Positions 1 through 7,014 are shown, counted from the first letter of the stretch. The stretch: 12,416 bases of DNA from Ruminiclostridium sp. (GCA_017550775.1 JAFZOA010000078.1:1-12416), one strand, 5' to 3'. The notes: generated by a model from the letters alone, not told the origin. Numbers and translations: made by a program.

Positions 1-1
1 A

Positions 2-130
2 AATCGTACAAAATTTGAACAAGTTGTTAGTGAATTTTTTACAACATTTGCAGGCTTAGCAATGTATAAACACAGAAAAAACGACTGCATACTCTTATCT
101 AACAGAAGGCACGCTGCGTACAACGGATGA
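2..130 (+). CDS. possible 3' end of an unknown gene entering from the left
   Basis: One frame is open from the window edge to a TGA at 128-130 and would encode about 42 residues (ends HAAYNG). I do not recognise the peptide. It is AT-richer than the genes that follow and could be chance. No start codon or ribosome site can be judged because the 5' end lies outside the window. If real, it is the tail of the preceding gene; the stretch 131-185 then holds nothing I can name. Confidence 0.2.
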   Translation, partial: NRTKFEQVVSEFFTTFAGLAMYKHRKNDCILLSNRRHAAYNG

Positions 131-185
131 GCGGCAATAATTCATCGGAATTCCTATCCGCATTTGATATTATTTCCGGCTCATT

Positions 186-207
186 GCTGAATTGTTGCTG
201 AAATGTT
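186..207 (-). promoter_or_regulatory. two tandem 11-bp operator units, reverse orientation, upstream of the two-component operon
   Basis: Two abutting 11-mers, GCTGAATTGTT (186-196) and GCTGAAATGTT (197-207), differ at one base. Their reverse complements (AACAATTCAGC, AACATTTCAGC) match the AACATTTCNNN units found upstream of the genes at 3042 and 3585. They end 17 bp before the -35 at 225-230. A weaker forward-oriented match (AAATTTTCGGA, 208-218) follows. I infer an autoregulatory site for the response regulator encoded just downstream. Confidence 0.5.
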
Positions 208-224
208 AAATTTTCGGAAATTCA

Positions 225-253
225 TTGAAAGATGCTGAAGTGTATGTTATAAT
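225..253 (+). promoter_or_regulatory. sigma-A promoter of the two-component operon
   Basis: TTGAAA (225-230), a 17-bp spacer and a perfect TATAAT (248-253) lie 31 bp before the ATG at 284. Unlike the two repeat-driven promoters downstream, this one has a recognisable -35, so basal expression without the activator is expected. Confidence 0.8.
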
Positions 254-283
254 AGTCTCAACGAGTCGGAAAGGAAAAGAGAT

Positions 284-955
284 ATGATAAAGATACTTAT
301 AGTTGAAGATGACAAGGAGCTTAATTCCACGCTTTGCAAATATCTGAACATGAACGGCTATGAAGCGACAGGCTGCCCGGACTCTCAGAGCGCTTATGAC
401 GTCATGTACGGGAGCCGGTTTGATATGATAATCTCCGACATCATGATGCCGAAGATCGACGGATTTGAGTTCGCCGAAACCGTCCGCGGCATAGACAAGG
501 ATATACCTATCCTGTTCATGACCGCAAAGGATGATATAGCGTCAAAGCAGCGCGGCTACAAGATCGGTATAGATGACTATCTTGTTAAGCCAGTAGATTT
601 TGAGGAACTGCTCCTGAAGCTCGGTGCAATTATGCGCCGCGCCAATATTGCGGACACGAAAACGCTCACAGTCGGGAATTTCTCGCTGAACAGCGATACC
701 CGGACTGCGGTATATAACGGCGAGGAAATACCGCTGACGGTACGGGAATTCAACCTCCTGTACAAGCTTCTGTCTTACCCGAAAAAAACATTTACCCGTT
801 CGCAGCTTATGAACGAGTTCTGGGATATAGAAGCGAATTCAAGCCTGCGCTCGGTCGATGTATATATGCGAAAGCTCCGCGAGAAGTTTGAGAATGTCGA
901 GGAATTTGAGATTGTCACAGTCCACGGGCTCGGATACAAGGCGGTGATAAAATGA
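284..955 (+). CDS. OmpR/PhoB-family response regulator
   Basis: A 223-residue cytoplasmic transcription factor, the usual length for the family. The N-terminal receiver domain (about 1-120) has the acidic pair E8/D9 plus D10, phospho-acceptor D52 (in SDIMMP), switch T80 and K102 (in VKP). The C-terminal winged-helix DNA-binding domain (about 126-223) has the expected pattern ending in a TVHGLGYK wing. The start is set by AAGGA at 271-275, 8 bp before the ATG. The gene overlaps the histidine kinase by ATGA (952-955), so the two are translationally coupled and are surely partners. OmpR/PhoB proteins bind tandem repeats with about 11-bp spacing as head-to-tail dimers. The 11-bp arrays at 2949-2992 and 3499-3542, and the reversed pair at 186-207, are its likely sites (inference). 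The specific stimulus is unknown; VanR, PhoP and similar names cannot be assigned from sequence alone. Confidence 0.95.
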   Translation: MIKILIVEDDKELNSTLCKYLNMNGYEATGCPDSQSAYDVMYGSRFDMIISDIMMPKIDGFEFAETVRGIDKDIPILFMTAKDDIASKQRGYKIGIDDYLVKPVDFEELLLKLGAIMRRANIADTKTLTVGNFSLNSDTRTAVYNGEEIPLTVREFNLLYKLLSYPKKTFTRSQLMNEFWDIEANSSLRSVDVYMRKLREKFENVEEFEIVTVHGLGYKAVIK

Positions 956-2022
956 GCGCCGAAAACAAGCATAAAAAGCGCAAAGCCGCCGCATTCTCGA
1001 TATTGCAGTTCGTCGTAATACTGTTCTTCTCGGCGTTTGTTGTTACAGCGTCGTTCTTTCTATTTTTCAGCTTTATGGAAGCTCCCACAGAAAAAATACA
1101 GGTAAGCGCGATCTCAACGCTGGGCAATGTAATATTCATATCGGTGCTGATGTGGGTGTTCTATTCGCTGTACAAAAAGATGACAGTTGACAAGCCCGTG
1201 AAGCGTATCATCTCGGGATTGAAGAAGATCACAGGCGGCGACTTTTCCGAGCGTATACAGACCTACGATTCGCCGTTCATTGAGGAGCAGTACGATGTAA
1301 TTATCGAGAATATAAACAAGATGTCCGGAGAGCTTGCAGGTGTCGAGACCCTGCGCACCGATTTTATCTCCAATGTCTCGCATGAAATGAAAACACCGCT
1401 TGCGGTAATACAGAACTATGCTGCTCTGCTTAAATCTCCGCAGCTTGATGAGACTGACAGGCTCGAATATGCACAGGCAATAGGCGATGCGTCTAAACGA
1501 CTTGCAGCGCTCATCACCAATATCCTGAAGCTTAACAAGCTCGAAAATCAGCAGATATTCCCCGAGAGAAAGTCATACAATTTAAGCGAGCAGATATGTG
1601 AATGTCTGCTCGAATTTGAGACCGAGTGGGAAAAGAAAAACATTGAGATCGAAACTGACATCAACGACGATATTATGATAAGTGCGGACAGCGAGCTGTT
1701 AAGTCTTGTATGGAACAATTTGTTTTCCAACGCGCTGAAATTCACGGACGAAGGTGGAACTGTAAGTATCTCAGCCAAGTGGAAAGGCGATACAGTTCAA
1801 GTCTCTGTCACCGACACCGGCTGCGGCATTGACAGCGAGACCGGAAAGCATATATTCGATAAATTCTATCAGGGCGACACTTCTCATGCCGCCCGCGGAA
1901 ACGGTCTCGGACTTGCGCTTGTAAAGCGGATAATCGACATTACCGGGAGCCAGATAGCCGTGGATTCCGAGGTCGGCAGGGGGAGCACTTTCACCGTGAC
2001 GATACCGGAGAAGCACGCATGA
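952..2022 (+). CDS. sensor histidine kinase with very short extracytoplasmic loop
   Basis: A 356-residue membrane histidine kinase that should phosphorylate the regulator encoded immediately upstream. Two N-terminal membrane helices (about 17-41 and 55-74) enclose a loop of only about 13 residues. Next come a HAMP-like linker (about 75-130), the HisKA dimerisation helix with phospho-acceptor H144 (in NVSHEMKTPL), and a HATPase domain. The ATPase domain shows an N box (WNNLFSNALKF, about 254-264), G1 (DTGCGI, 288-293), F box (IFDKFYQ, 301-307) and G2 (GNGLGLAL, 316-323). All catalytic boxes are intact. Kinases with such small loops (the intramembrane-sensing type, such as LiaS or BceS) often sense envelope stress or depend on a partner membrane protein. 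The 8-TM protein encoded next is an obvious candidate partner (inference). The gene overlaps both neighbours by ATGA. Confidence 0.93.
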   Translation: MSAENKHKKRKAAAFSILQFVVILFFSAFVVTASFFLFFSFMEAPTEKIQVSAISTLGNVIFISVLMWVFYSLYKKMTVDKPVKRIISGLKKITGGDFSERIQTYDSPFIEEQYDVIIENINKMSGELAGVETLRTDFISNVSHEMKTPLAVIQNYAALLKSPQLDETDRLEYAQAIGDASKRLAALITNILKLNKLENQQIFPERKSYNLSEQICECLLEFETEWEKKNIEIETDINDDIMISADSELLSLVWNNLFSNALKFTDEGGTVSISAKWKGDTVQVSVTDTGCGIDSETGKHIFDKFYQGDTSHAARGNGLGLALVKRIIDITGSQIAVDSEVGRGSTFTVTIPEKHA

Positions 2023-2999
2023 AAAAAGAGGTTTTCAGAAAGATACTGAACCCGCCTGCGTGGGTCATAATCGTATCCGATATCGTCGTGACGGGAATGT
2101 TGATATTTGCGCTTGGGTTTCCGGAGGCCGCAGGCTGGTTCGCTTACGTCGCATATCTTGTTTCGGCATTTGCGCTTGTTGTGACGATAATCGGTGTCGG
2201 GAGACTGTTCAGATACATAAAAATGCTTATTGCGCAGGATAGATTTCCGCCGTTCAGGTGGCTGAAAAGGCTTATGCACACAAACGGTTTTACCGCGCGA
2301 TACTTTGATGACAAGGATTTCCGCGCGGAAGTCTCACTGTACACCGGACTTGCGATAAATATGCTGTACGGCGTGTTCAAAGGCGCAACAGGTGTATTAT
2401 ATGCTTCGCCGTGGCTGTGGTCAATGGGAATTTACTTTTTCGCGGTCGGCGGCATACGCTTTATGCTGATGCGTAGTTTAGGCAGAAAGAATTTTTCACA
2501 GGACGAAAAAGCTGTAAAACTGCATGAATACAGAACATACCGCCGATGCGGCATAATGATGCTGTTTATGAATATCACGGTCGCGGGACTTGCAATACAG
2601 ATGATATGGCAGAACAAGGCAAACGAGTATTCCCGTGTCGTTGTTATAATCACAGCCTGCTACACATTCTACAGCTTTATACTTGCGCTGGTAAATGTAG
2701 TTTCGTTCAGAACGCGCGACAATGCTATACTCTCGGCTGCAAAGGACCTCACTTTCTCCGGTGCCGTGATGTCGATGCTCACTTTGCAGACCTCGATGCT
2801 ATATGCGTTCAACGAAAAGGGCGATGATTACAGACGGCTCTTCAATTCGATAACAGGCGGGTTCGTTATCACAATAGTGGTCGGAATATCGGTGTACATG
2901 ATAATCCGCGGAACCCGGAAAATAAAAGTGTACATAGAATGTATTTTTAACATTTCGGCAACAATTTCGAAACATTTCTGCAACATATCTCCGTTATAA
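2019..2999 (+). CDS. uncharacterised eight-helix membrane protein, third gene of the two-component operon
   Basis: A 326-residue integral membrane protein that I do not recognise as a named family. Hydrophobic segments lie near residues 13-33, 41-64, 108-127, 130-152, 177-197, 205-227, 245-262 and 277-297, suggesting eight helices. A basic cytoplasmic-type stretch (about 65-105) and an Arg/Lys-rich linker (about 153-176) fall between them. No enzyme motif is visible. Its ATG overlaps the kinase stop (ATGA, 2019-2022), with GGAG at about 2008-2011 as ribosome site, so it is made stoichiometrically with the kinase. I infer a sensory or transport partner. Oddly, the last 17 or so codons, after the basic RGTRKIK stretch, are made of the downstream 11-bp operator repeats, and the stop codon (2997-2999) lies inside the -10 box of the next gene. 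This low-complexity tail may be a late extension rather than conserved protein. Confidence 0.8.
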   Translation: MKKEVFRKILNPPAWVIIVSDIVVTGMLIFALGFPEAAGWFAYVAYLVSAFALVVTIIGVGRLFRYIKMLIAQDRFPPFRWLKRLMHTNGFTARYFDDKDFRAEVSLYTGLAINMLYGVFKGATGVLYASPWLWSMGIYFFAVGGIRFMLMRSLGRKNFSQDEKAVKLHEYRTYRRCGIMMLFMNITVAGLAIQMIWQNKANEYSRVVVIITACYTFYSFILALVNVVSFRTRDNAILSAAKDLTFSGAVMSMLTLQTSMLYAFNEKGDDYRRLFNSITGGFVITIVVGISVYMIIRGTRKIKVYIECIFNISATISKHFCNISPL

Positions 3000-3000
3000 T
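2949..3000 (+). promoter_or_regulatory. activator-type promoter: four tandem 11-bp repeats plus -10, for the small membrane protein
   Basis: Four head-to-tail 11-mers start at 2949, 2960, 2971 and 2982, all beginning AACA and matching AACATTTCNNN with few changes. Two bases after the last repeat is a perfect TATAAT (2995-3000). The -35 position falls inside the repeats (ACATTT) and is a poor sigma-A match, so the promoter should need an activator bound over the -35. Period and copy number suit two dimers of an OmpR/PhoB-type regulator, like B. subtilis PhoP boxes (TTAACA-type repeats with 11-bp period). The likely binder is the regulator encoded at 284-955. Confidence 0.75.
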
Positions 3001-3041
3001 AAGCGCATAAACCAAAAACCAATATACGGAGGTAACACAAT

Positions 3042-3416
3042 ATGAACGACGCAACATTCACTTACGATTATTCGGCAGCACAGAGCGAAGAAGCGGAGCG
3101 CATACTGCGCAAATATTCCGGCGAGGAAAAGCAGTACAGCGATATCGAGAAGCTGCAAAGGCTCGATCGCAAGGCCGAAACTCCCGGAATGATCATCGCA
3201 ATGACGGTGGGAATTATCGGCACACTGATCATGGGGACAGGCATGAGCCTTGTAATGGTGTTCAGCAACATGGTTATAGGCATAATCCTCGGCGTGCTCG
3301 GTATCGGTATTATGCTGACAGCGTACCCGCTTTACAAGAAGATCACAAGAAACTCGCGCGCCAAGGTCAAAGATGAAATTCTGGCGCTCAGCGAGAAGAT
3401 CAGAAACGGACAATAA
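3042..3416 (+). CDS. small two-TM membrane protein, predicted target of the two-component system
   Basis: A 124-residue protein of a type I have seen in Clostridia without a proven function. An N-terminal soluble, charged region (1-47, with a YSAAQSEEAERIL start and a likely short coiled stretch) precedes two membrane helices (about 49-71 and 76-96). A basic, helical C-terminal tail (97-124) follows. The GGAGG at 3028-3032 sits 9 bp before the ATG. The gene is monocistronic: its own repeat-driven promoter lies upstream and a strong terminator directly downstream. A small membrane protein switched on by an intramembrane-sensing kinase would suit an envelope-stress response or a feedback role on the kinase, but this is inference from context only. 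Confidence 0.8.
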   Translation: MNDATFTYDYSAAQSEEAERILRKYSGEEKQYSDIEKLQRLDRKAETPGMIIAMTVGIIGTLIMGTGMSLVMVFSNMVIGIILGVLGIGIMLTAYPLYKKITRNSRAKVKDEILALSEKIRNGQ

Positions 3417-3423
3417 TAAAGAG

Positions 3424-3478
3424 AACATCTCCGGAACAAACTACATGTCGTAGTAAAGAAGGTTTCGGAGATGTTTTT
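3424..3478 (+). terminator. rho-independent terminator after the small membrane protein
   Basis: AACATCTCCG (3424-3433) pairs perfectly with CGGAGATGTT (3466-3475), followed by a T run (3474-3478). The long loop contains a small CTAC/GTAG hairpin (3441-3453). It separates this unit from the repeat-driven promoter starting at 3499. Confidence 0.8.
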
Positions 3479-3498
3479 CTGCCAGATTGCTGAATTTT

Positions 3499-3550
3499 AA
3501 TATTTTCGCAACATTTCCGAAACAATTCGGAAACATTTCACTGATATAAT
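3499..3550 (+). promoter_or_regulatory. activator-type promoter: four tandem 11-bp repeats plus -10, for the SDR gene
   Basis: Four abutting 11-mers start at 3499, 3510, 3521 and 3532 and match AACATTTCNNN (the first begins AATA). A perfect TATAAT (3545-3550) begins 2 bp after the last repeat, exactly as in the array at 2949-3000. The would-be -35 (ACAATT, 3522-3527) is poor. The shared geometry at two independent promoters is the main evidence that this is one operator system. Confidence 0.77.
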
Positions 3551-3584
3551 AACCTCAACAAAACAAAAACAGGAGGATAAATCA

Positions 3585-4595
3585 ATGAAAAGAATGTATC
3601 TGGTAACAGGTGCGGCAGGATTTTTAGGCGGTACGGTATGCCGTCAGCTCATAGGCAGGGGCGATAAGGTGAGAGCGTTCGTTCTTCCGAATGACCCGGC
3701 AATAAAGTTCGTTCCCGACGAAGCGGAAATATGTGAGGGCGACATTCGTGATATGGCCTCTCTCGAAAGGTTCTTCACAGTTGACGGCGATACCGAGACA
3801 GTCGTTCTTCATATCGCGAGCATAGTGACTGTTGACCCGGGCTTCAATCAAAAAGTGATAGATGTGAATGTGGGCGGTACACAGAATATCATCGACCTCT
3901 GCTTATCTCACAAGGAATGCATAAAGCTGGTATACTGCAGCAGCACGGGCGCGATACCGGAAGCGCAGAAAGGTACCGCTATCCGCGAGACATACAGTTT
4001 TGATGCGGATAAGGTTGAGGGCTGCTACAGCCAGTCAAAGGCAATGGCGACACAGCTTGTTCTTGATGCGGTGCGCGATAAGGGGCTCAACGCCTGCGTA
4101 GTTCACCCGAGCGGAATTATGGGTCCAGAGGACTATGCGGTCGGCGAGACTACCGGAACACTCATCAAGATCATAAACGGCGATATGCCTATGGGAATAG
4201 ATGGTTCGTTCAATCTCTGTGATGTAAGAGATCTCGCGCACGGAACGATAATGGCTGCCGACAAGGGAACGGCGGGAAGCTGCTACATTCTCGGTAACGA
4301 TGAGGTATTGTTCAAGGATTTCTCGAAACTCGTTTCTGAGGAAAGCGGCTGCAAGCCAGTGAAGATGTTCCTTCCGCTTGGACTTGCGAATTTCATTGCG
4401 AATGTTCTTGAAAAGAAAGCAAAGAAAAAGGGCGAAAAGCCGCTTATGACATCCTTCTCGGTGTACAATCTCGCCCGCAACAACGTGTTCGATTCGGGAA
4501 AAGCGCGCCGCGAGCTCGGCTACACGACCCGATCTTACCGCGAGACGATCCACGATGAGATAGCGTGGCTCAAAGCCGAAGGAAAGATAGCCTGA
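3585..4595 (+). CDS. extended short-chain dehydrogenase/epimerase-like reductase
   Basis: A 336-residue soluble NAD(P)-dependent enzyme of the extended SDR superfamily, full length. The Rossmann motif TGAAGFLG lies at 8-15, and an acidic D53 in GDIRD marks the adenine-side pocket. The catalytic triad is S119/S120-T121 (CSST), Y148 and K152 (YSQSK). HPSGIMGP (174-181) follows, as in dihydroflavonol-4-reductase-like and NAD-epimerase-like members. The substrate cannot be read from sequence: a nucleotide sugar, an isoprenoid or a small carbonyl compound are all possible. The AGGAGG at 3571-3576 is 8 bp before the ATG. Its promoter carries the same four-repeat operator as the small membrane protein, so it is probably induced together with it. 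The convergent AraC-family gene ends about 30 bp downstream; I see no clear terminator between them. Confidence 0.88.
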   Translation: MKRMYLVTGAAGFLGGTVCRQLIGRGDKVRAFVLPNDPAIKFVPDEAEICEGDIRDMASLERFFTVDGDTETVVLHIASIVTVDPGFNQKVIDVNVGGTQNIIDLCLSHKECIKLVYCSSTGAIPEAQKGTAIRETYSFDADKVEGCYSQSKAMATQLVLDAVRDKGLNACVVHPSGIMGPEDYAVGETTGTLIKIINGDMPMGIDGSFNLCDVRDLAHGTIMAADKGTAGSCYILGNDEVLFKDFSKLVSEESGCKPVKMFLPLGLANFIANVLEKKAKKKGEKPLMTSFSVYNLARNNVFDSGKARRELGYTTRSYRETIHDEIAWLKAEGKIA

Positions 4596-4625
4596 CTTGA
4601 TGCCCTGAATATACCCTTATCACTA

Positions 4626-5372
4626 TTATTCATTAAACTTCACATGTCGGAAATTTCTGTCGCGGTATTCCTTCGGACTTGTATCATAATACTTTCTGAA
4701 TGTCCGCGCAAAGTGGCTGTACGATGAGAAATGTAGGATATCTGAGATCTCCGAAAGTGAAAAATCAGAGTATTTCAGCATATTCTCCGCAGCCTCCATG
4801 CGTTTGAGTATAACACATTCGGAAATGGTCACACCTACCTCGCGCCGGAACAGCACGGACAGATATGATTCGTTCAGCTTTACCATTTCAGCAAGCTCAC
4901 TTACCGAAATGGTTTCATGCAGGTGCAGCTGAATATAGTCAAGGCAAAGAACTACCGGTTTTGAATAGACAGTTGCGCGTTTTGCTGCGGCAGCTTGCTT
5001 TGTGAAGTATTCGGTCATTTCGAGATGCAGCTCATAGAGCTCGTCATAGGTTTTCGCCCTGTCGCACCGCTGAATAAAAAGGTCGCTGGCGTTGTATGCT
5101 TTTTCCGCGTCCATTCCGCCCTCAATCGCAAAACGGGTGCAGAGTGTGACATGACATATATTCAGATAGAGCATATTCGTTACCGGGTCGTCGGAGAGAT
5201 GTCCGACCTCGCCGGAATCCATTATCTTCTTTGTTTCTTCGACCGAGCGCATATCGCCGTTTTTCAGCAGCTCAAACTGCCGCATATCATCGTCGTAACG
5301 GTGGTGGTGAAAGCTGTTCTCGCGGTTTATGAATTCGAGATACGCGACTTGCTTATCCATATTTTCTTTCAT
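4626..5372 (-). CDS. AraC-family transcriptional regulator
   Basis: From the ATG at 5372 the protein is 248 residues (MKENMDKQ start); the ATG at 5360 (MDKQ) is equally possible. An N-terminal alpha-helical sensing region (about 1-150) contains HHHRYDDDMRQFELL and RFAIEGGMDAEKAYN, typical of a Clostridia AraC subfamily. The C-terminal double helix-turn-helix domain (about 151-248) shows ISVSELAEMVKLNESYLS, then LSEISDILHFSSYSHFARTFRKY and SPKEYRDR. The reading frame stays open upstream to a TTG near 5489, but that extension is the hairpin-rich leader and looks non-coding. The best ribosome site (AAAGGAG at 5401-5407) is 28 nt from the ATG with a 15-nt hairpin between them, which is unusual. 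The gene is divergent from the MATE pump, so local regulation of that pump is likely. Confidence 0.9.
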   Translation of the reverse strand: MKENMDKQVAYLEFINRENSFHHHRYDDDMRQFELLKNGDMRSVEETKKIMDSGEVGHLSDDPVTNMLYLNICHVTLCTRFAIEGGMDAEKAYNASDLFIQRCDRAKTYDELYELHLEMTEYFTKQAAAAKRATVYSKPVVLCLDYIQLHLHETISVSELAEMVKLNESYLSVLFRREVGVTISECVILKRMEAAENMLKYSDFSLSEISDILHFSSYSHFARTFRKYYDTSPKEYRDRNFRHVKFNE

Positions 5373-5383
5373 TATTATGATCA

Positions 5384-5493
5384 GCACCCGAAGGGTGCAA
5401 CTCCTTTCGCTTTGACGCGTTTTTGCGAAGCAAAACACGTTCGCTCCGACCGGGAGCATCGAAGTGTAAGTTTGAAAATTTATTTTCAAACTT
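5384..5493 (-). promoter_or_regulatory. hairpin-rich 5' leader of the AraC-family gene
   Basis: Between promoter and start codon lie four short perfect inverted repeats. They are an 11-bp stem at 5468-5478/5483-5493 at the very 5' end of the predicted RNA, GCTCC/GGAGC at 5443-5447/5453-5457, TTTTGC/GCAAAA at 5421-5426/5430-5435, and GCACCC/GGGTGC at 5384-5389/5393-5398. The last one sits between AAAGGAG (5401-5407) and the ATG, so folding would shorten their spacing from 28 to about 13 nt. It may be a translational control leader or a small inserted repeat element; it matches no riboswitch that I recognise. Confidence 0.55.
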
Positions 5494-5505
5494 TACCCCA
5501 CATCG

Positions 5506-5534
5506 ATAATAGCATATTTCCCGAATTAAGTCAA
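5506..5534 (-). promoter_or_regulatory. sigma-A promoter of the AraC-family gene
   Basis: Read on the minus strand, TTGACT (5529-5534), a 17-bp spacer and TATTAT (5506-5511) with an upstream TG (extended -10) form a good promoter. Transcription should start near 5499 and give a leader of about 125 nt. Confidence 0.75.
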
Positions 5535-5563
5535 TAAAAATGACTAAAAAACAAATAAAATGC

Positions 5564-5592
5564 TGTACTTTTCTTTGCGGCTTTGCTATAAT
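5564..5592 (+). promoter_or_regulatory. extended -10 promoter of the MATE gene
   Basis: TGCTATAAT ends at 5592: a perfect TATAAT (5587-5592) with an extended -10 TG. The -35 position (TGTACT, 5564-5569) is weak, consistent with need for an activator such as the divergent AraC-family protein. It is back to back with the minus-strand promoter at 5506-5534. Confidence 0.65.
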
Positions 5593-5616
5593 AAGTAGCA
5601 GAAAGAAGGCACAGCT

Positions 5617-6984
5617 ATGAAAAATTCTATAAATATGACAGAGGGAAATATCCTCAGAAATATTGTATTCTTCGCTATCCCGATACTTATCGGAAATATA
5701 TTCCAACAGCTCTACAATGTCGCTGATACAGCCATCATCGGCAATTTGCTCGGTGACAGCGCACTCGCGGCGGTGGGCGCTTCAACTCCCGTTTACGGGC
5801 TGCTCATAGGCTTTGCTGGAGGGCTTACAAACGGGTTTGCGGTAGTTATAGCAAGATACTTCGGTGCAAAGAACGAGAGAGAAATGAAAAAAGCCGTATC
5901 GCTTACATATATCCTGTCCGGCATTATCGCGCTGGTTCTCACAATCACCGGAGCTCTTGTCCTGCACCCGCTCATGCAGTCTCTTAAAACACCGGATGAT
6001 ATAATCGCGGACACCGAAAGCTACATGATGATAATTATTCTCTTTTCTTCGGTAACTATCGCATACAATATGCTTGCGGGAATGATGCGTGCCGTAGGCA
6101 ACAGCAAGGCTCCGCTTTACTTCCTTATCGCAAGCACATTTGTGAACATCGGGCTCGATTTCCTTTTCGTAAAAGGCTTTGATATGGGAGTCGCCGGCGC
6201 GGCATACGCAACGGTCATATCGCAGGGCGTATCCGTGATCCTCTGCTTTATCTATGCTCTTAAAAAGTGCGATTTTCTTATATTCAGAAAGTCGGAGCTT
6301 GTCCTTGACAGATCTATGCTGTCCAATCTGACAAGCACCGGACTTTCAATGGGACTGATGTACGCTATCGTTTCGATAGGCTCCGTAATACTGCAGGGCG
6401 CGGTCAACTCCTTCGGTACGTCAACAATTACCGCGCATACGGCGGCGAGAAAGATAGACGACATATTTATGCTTACCCTCGGAACCATAGCAATGTCTTC
6501 CTCGACATTTGCAAGCCAGAACTACGGTGCCGGTAAGATCGACAGAGTGAAGAAAGGCATACTCTACAGCATATTCCTTTCGTTCGGCTGGAGCGCTTTC
6601 TCCGTATTGTGCGCTGTTGTGTTCAGAGTGCCGATCATAACGGCTCTGACGGGTACGGCTGATGAAATAGTCATAGATACCGCATCCGGATATATAATCT
6701 GGAATATCTCGTTTTTCTTCATACTCGGTGTACTGCTCGTTCTTCGCAGCAGCCTGCAGGGCATAGGCAGAAAACTTGTTCCGGTGACCGGAAGCGCAAT
6801 TGAGCTTCTGCTTAAAATAGTTGCGACCGCTGTGCTTGCACCTAACCTCGGATATTTCGGGATCTGCATCTGCGAGCCGATAATATGGACGGTGTGTGCA
6901 GTCATCGTGGTAATAGACTATGCGGCATTCGTGAGGAAAACAAAGACAGGCGACGCATACCGCTTAAAAGCCGCCGTGCTTTGA
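5617..6984 (+). CDS. MATE-family multidrug/metabolite efflux transporter
   Basis: A 455-residue inner-membrane transporter of normal family length, predicted to have twelve helices in two MatE repeats (about 14-175 and 235-400). Recognisable features are an N-terminal IPILIGNIFQQLYNVADTAI segment, IGNLLGDSALAAVGAS in the loop after helix 1, RYFGAKNEREMKKAV, and AGMMRAVGNSKAPLYF before the second half. MATE pumps export cationic drugs, flavins or metabolites using Na+ or H+ gradients; the substrate here is not predictable. The start is supported by AGAAGG (5604-5609) 7 bp before the ATG. Its own promoter faces away from the AraC-family gene, and a terminator follows, so it is a single-gene unit. 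Confidence 0.93.
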   Translation: MKNSINMTEGNILRNIVFFAIPILIGNIFQQLYNVADTAIIGNLLGDSALAAVGASTPVYGLLIGFAGGLTNGFAVVIARYFGAKNEREMKKAVSLTYILSGIIALVLTITGALVLHPLMQSLKTPDDIIADTESYMMIIILFSSVTIAYNMLAGMMRAVGNSKAPLYFLIASTFVNIGLDFLFVKGFDMGVAGAAYATVISQGVSVILCFIYALKKCDFLIFRKSELVLDRSMLSNLTSTGLSMGLMYAIVSIGSVILQGAVNSFGTSTITAHTAARKIDDIFMLTLGTIAMSSSTFASQNYGAGKIDRVKKGILYSIFLSFGWSAFSVLCAVVFRVPIITALTGTADEIVIDTASGYIIWNISFFFILGVLLVLRSSLQGIGRKLVPVTGSAIELLLKIVATAVLAPNLGYFGICICEPIIWTVCAVIVVIDYAAFVRKTKTGDAYRLKAAVL

Positions 6985-7014
6985 CCGGAAAATCAGAAAA
7001 AATAACATAGAAAC

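Noticed and set aside
2949..3542. CRISPR-like array from short tandem repeats
   Set aside because: The units are 11 bp, abut without spacers and sit at promoters; they fit operator sites, and no cas gene is present.
5373..5489. N-terminal extension of the AraC-family protein from a TTG near 5489
   Set aside because: The extra 39 residues are encoded by the palindromic leader, have no ribosome site at the TTG, and precede the family's usual N terminus.
5384..5493. Known riboswitch in the AraC leader
   Set aside because: I see only simple separate stems, no conserved aptamer core of any class I know.
4995..5537. 180-residue + strand open frame opposite the AraC-family gene
   Set aside because: It is antisense to a clear gene, has no recognisable product, and crosses the leader hairpins and promoter.
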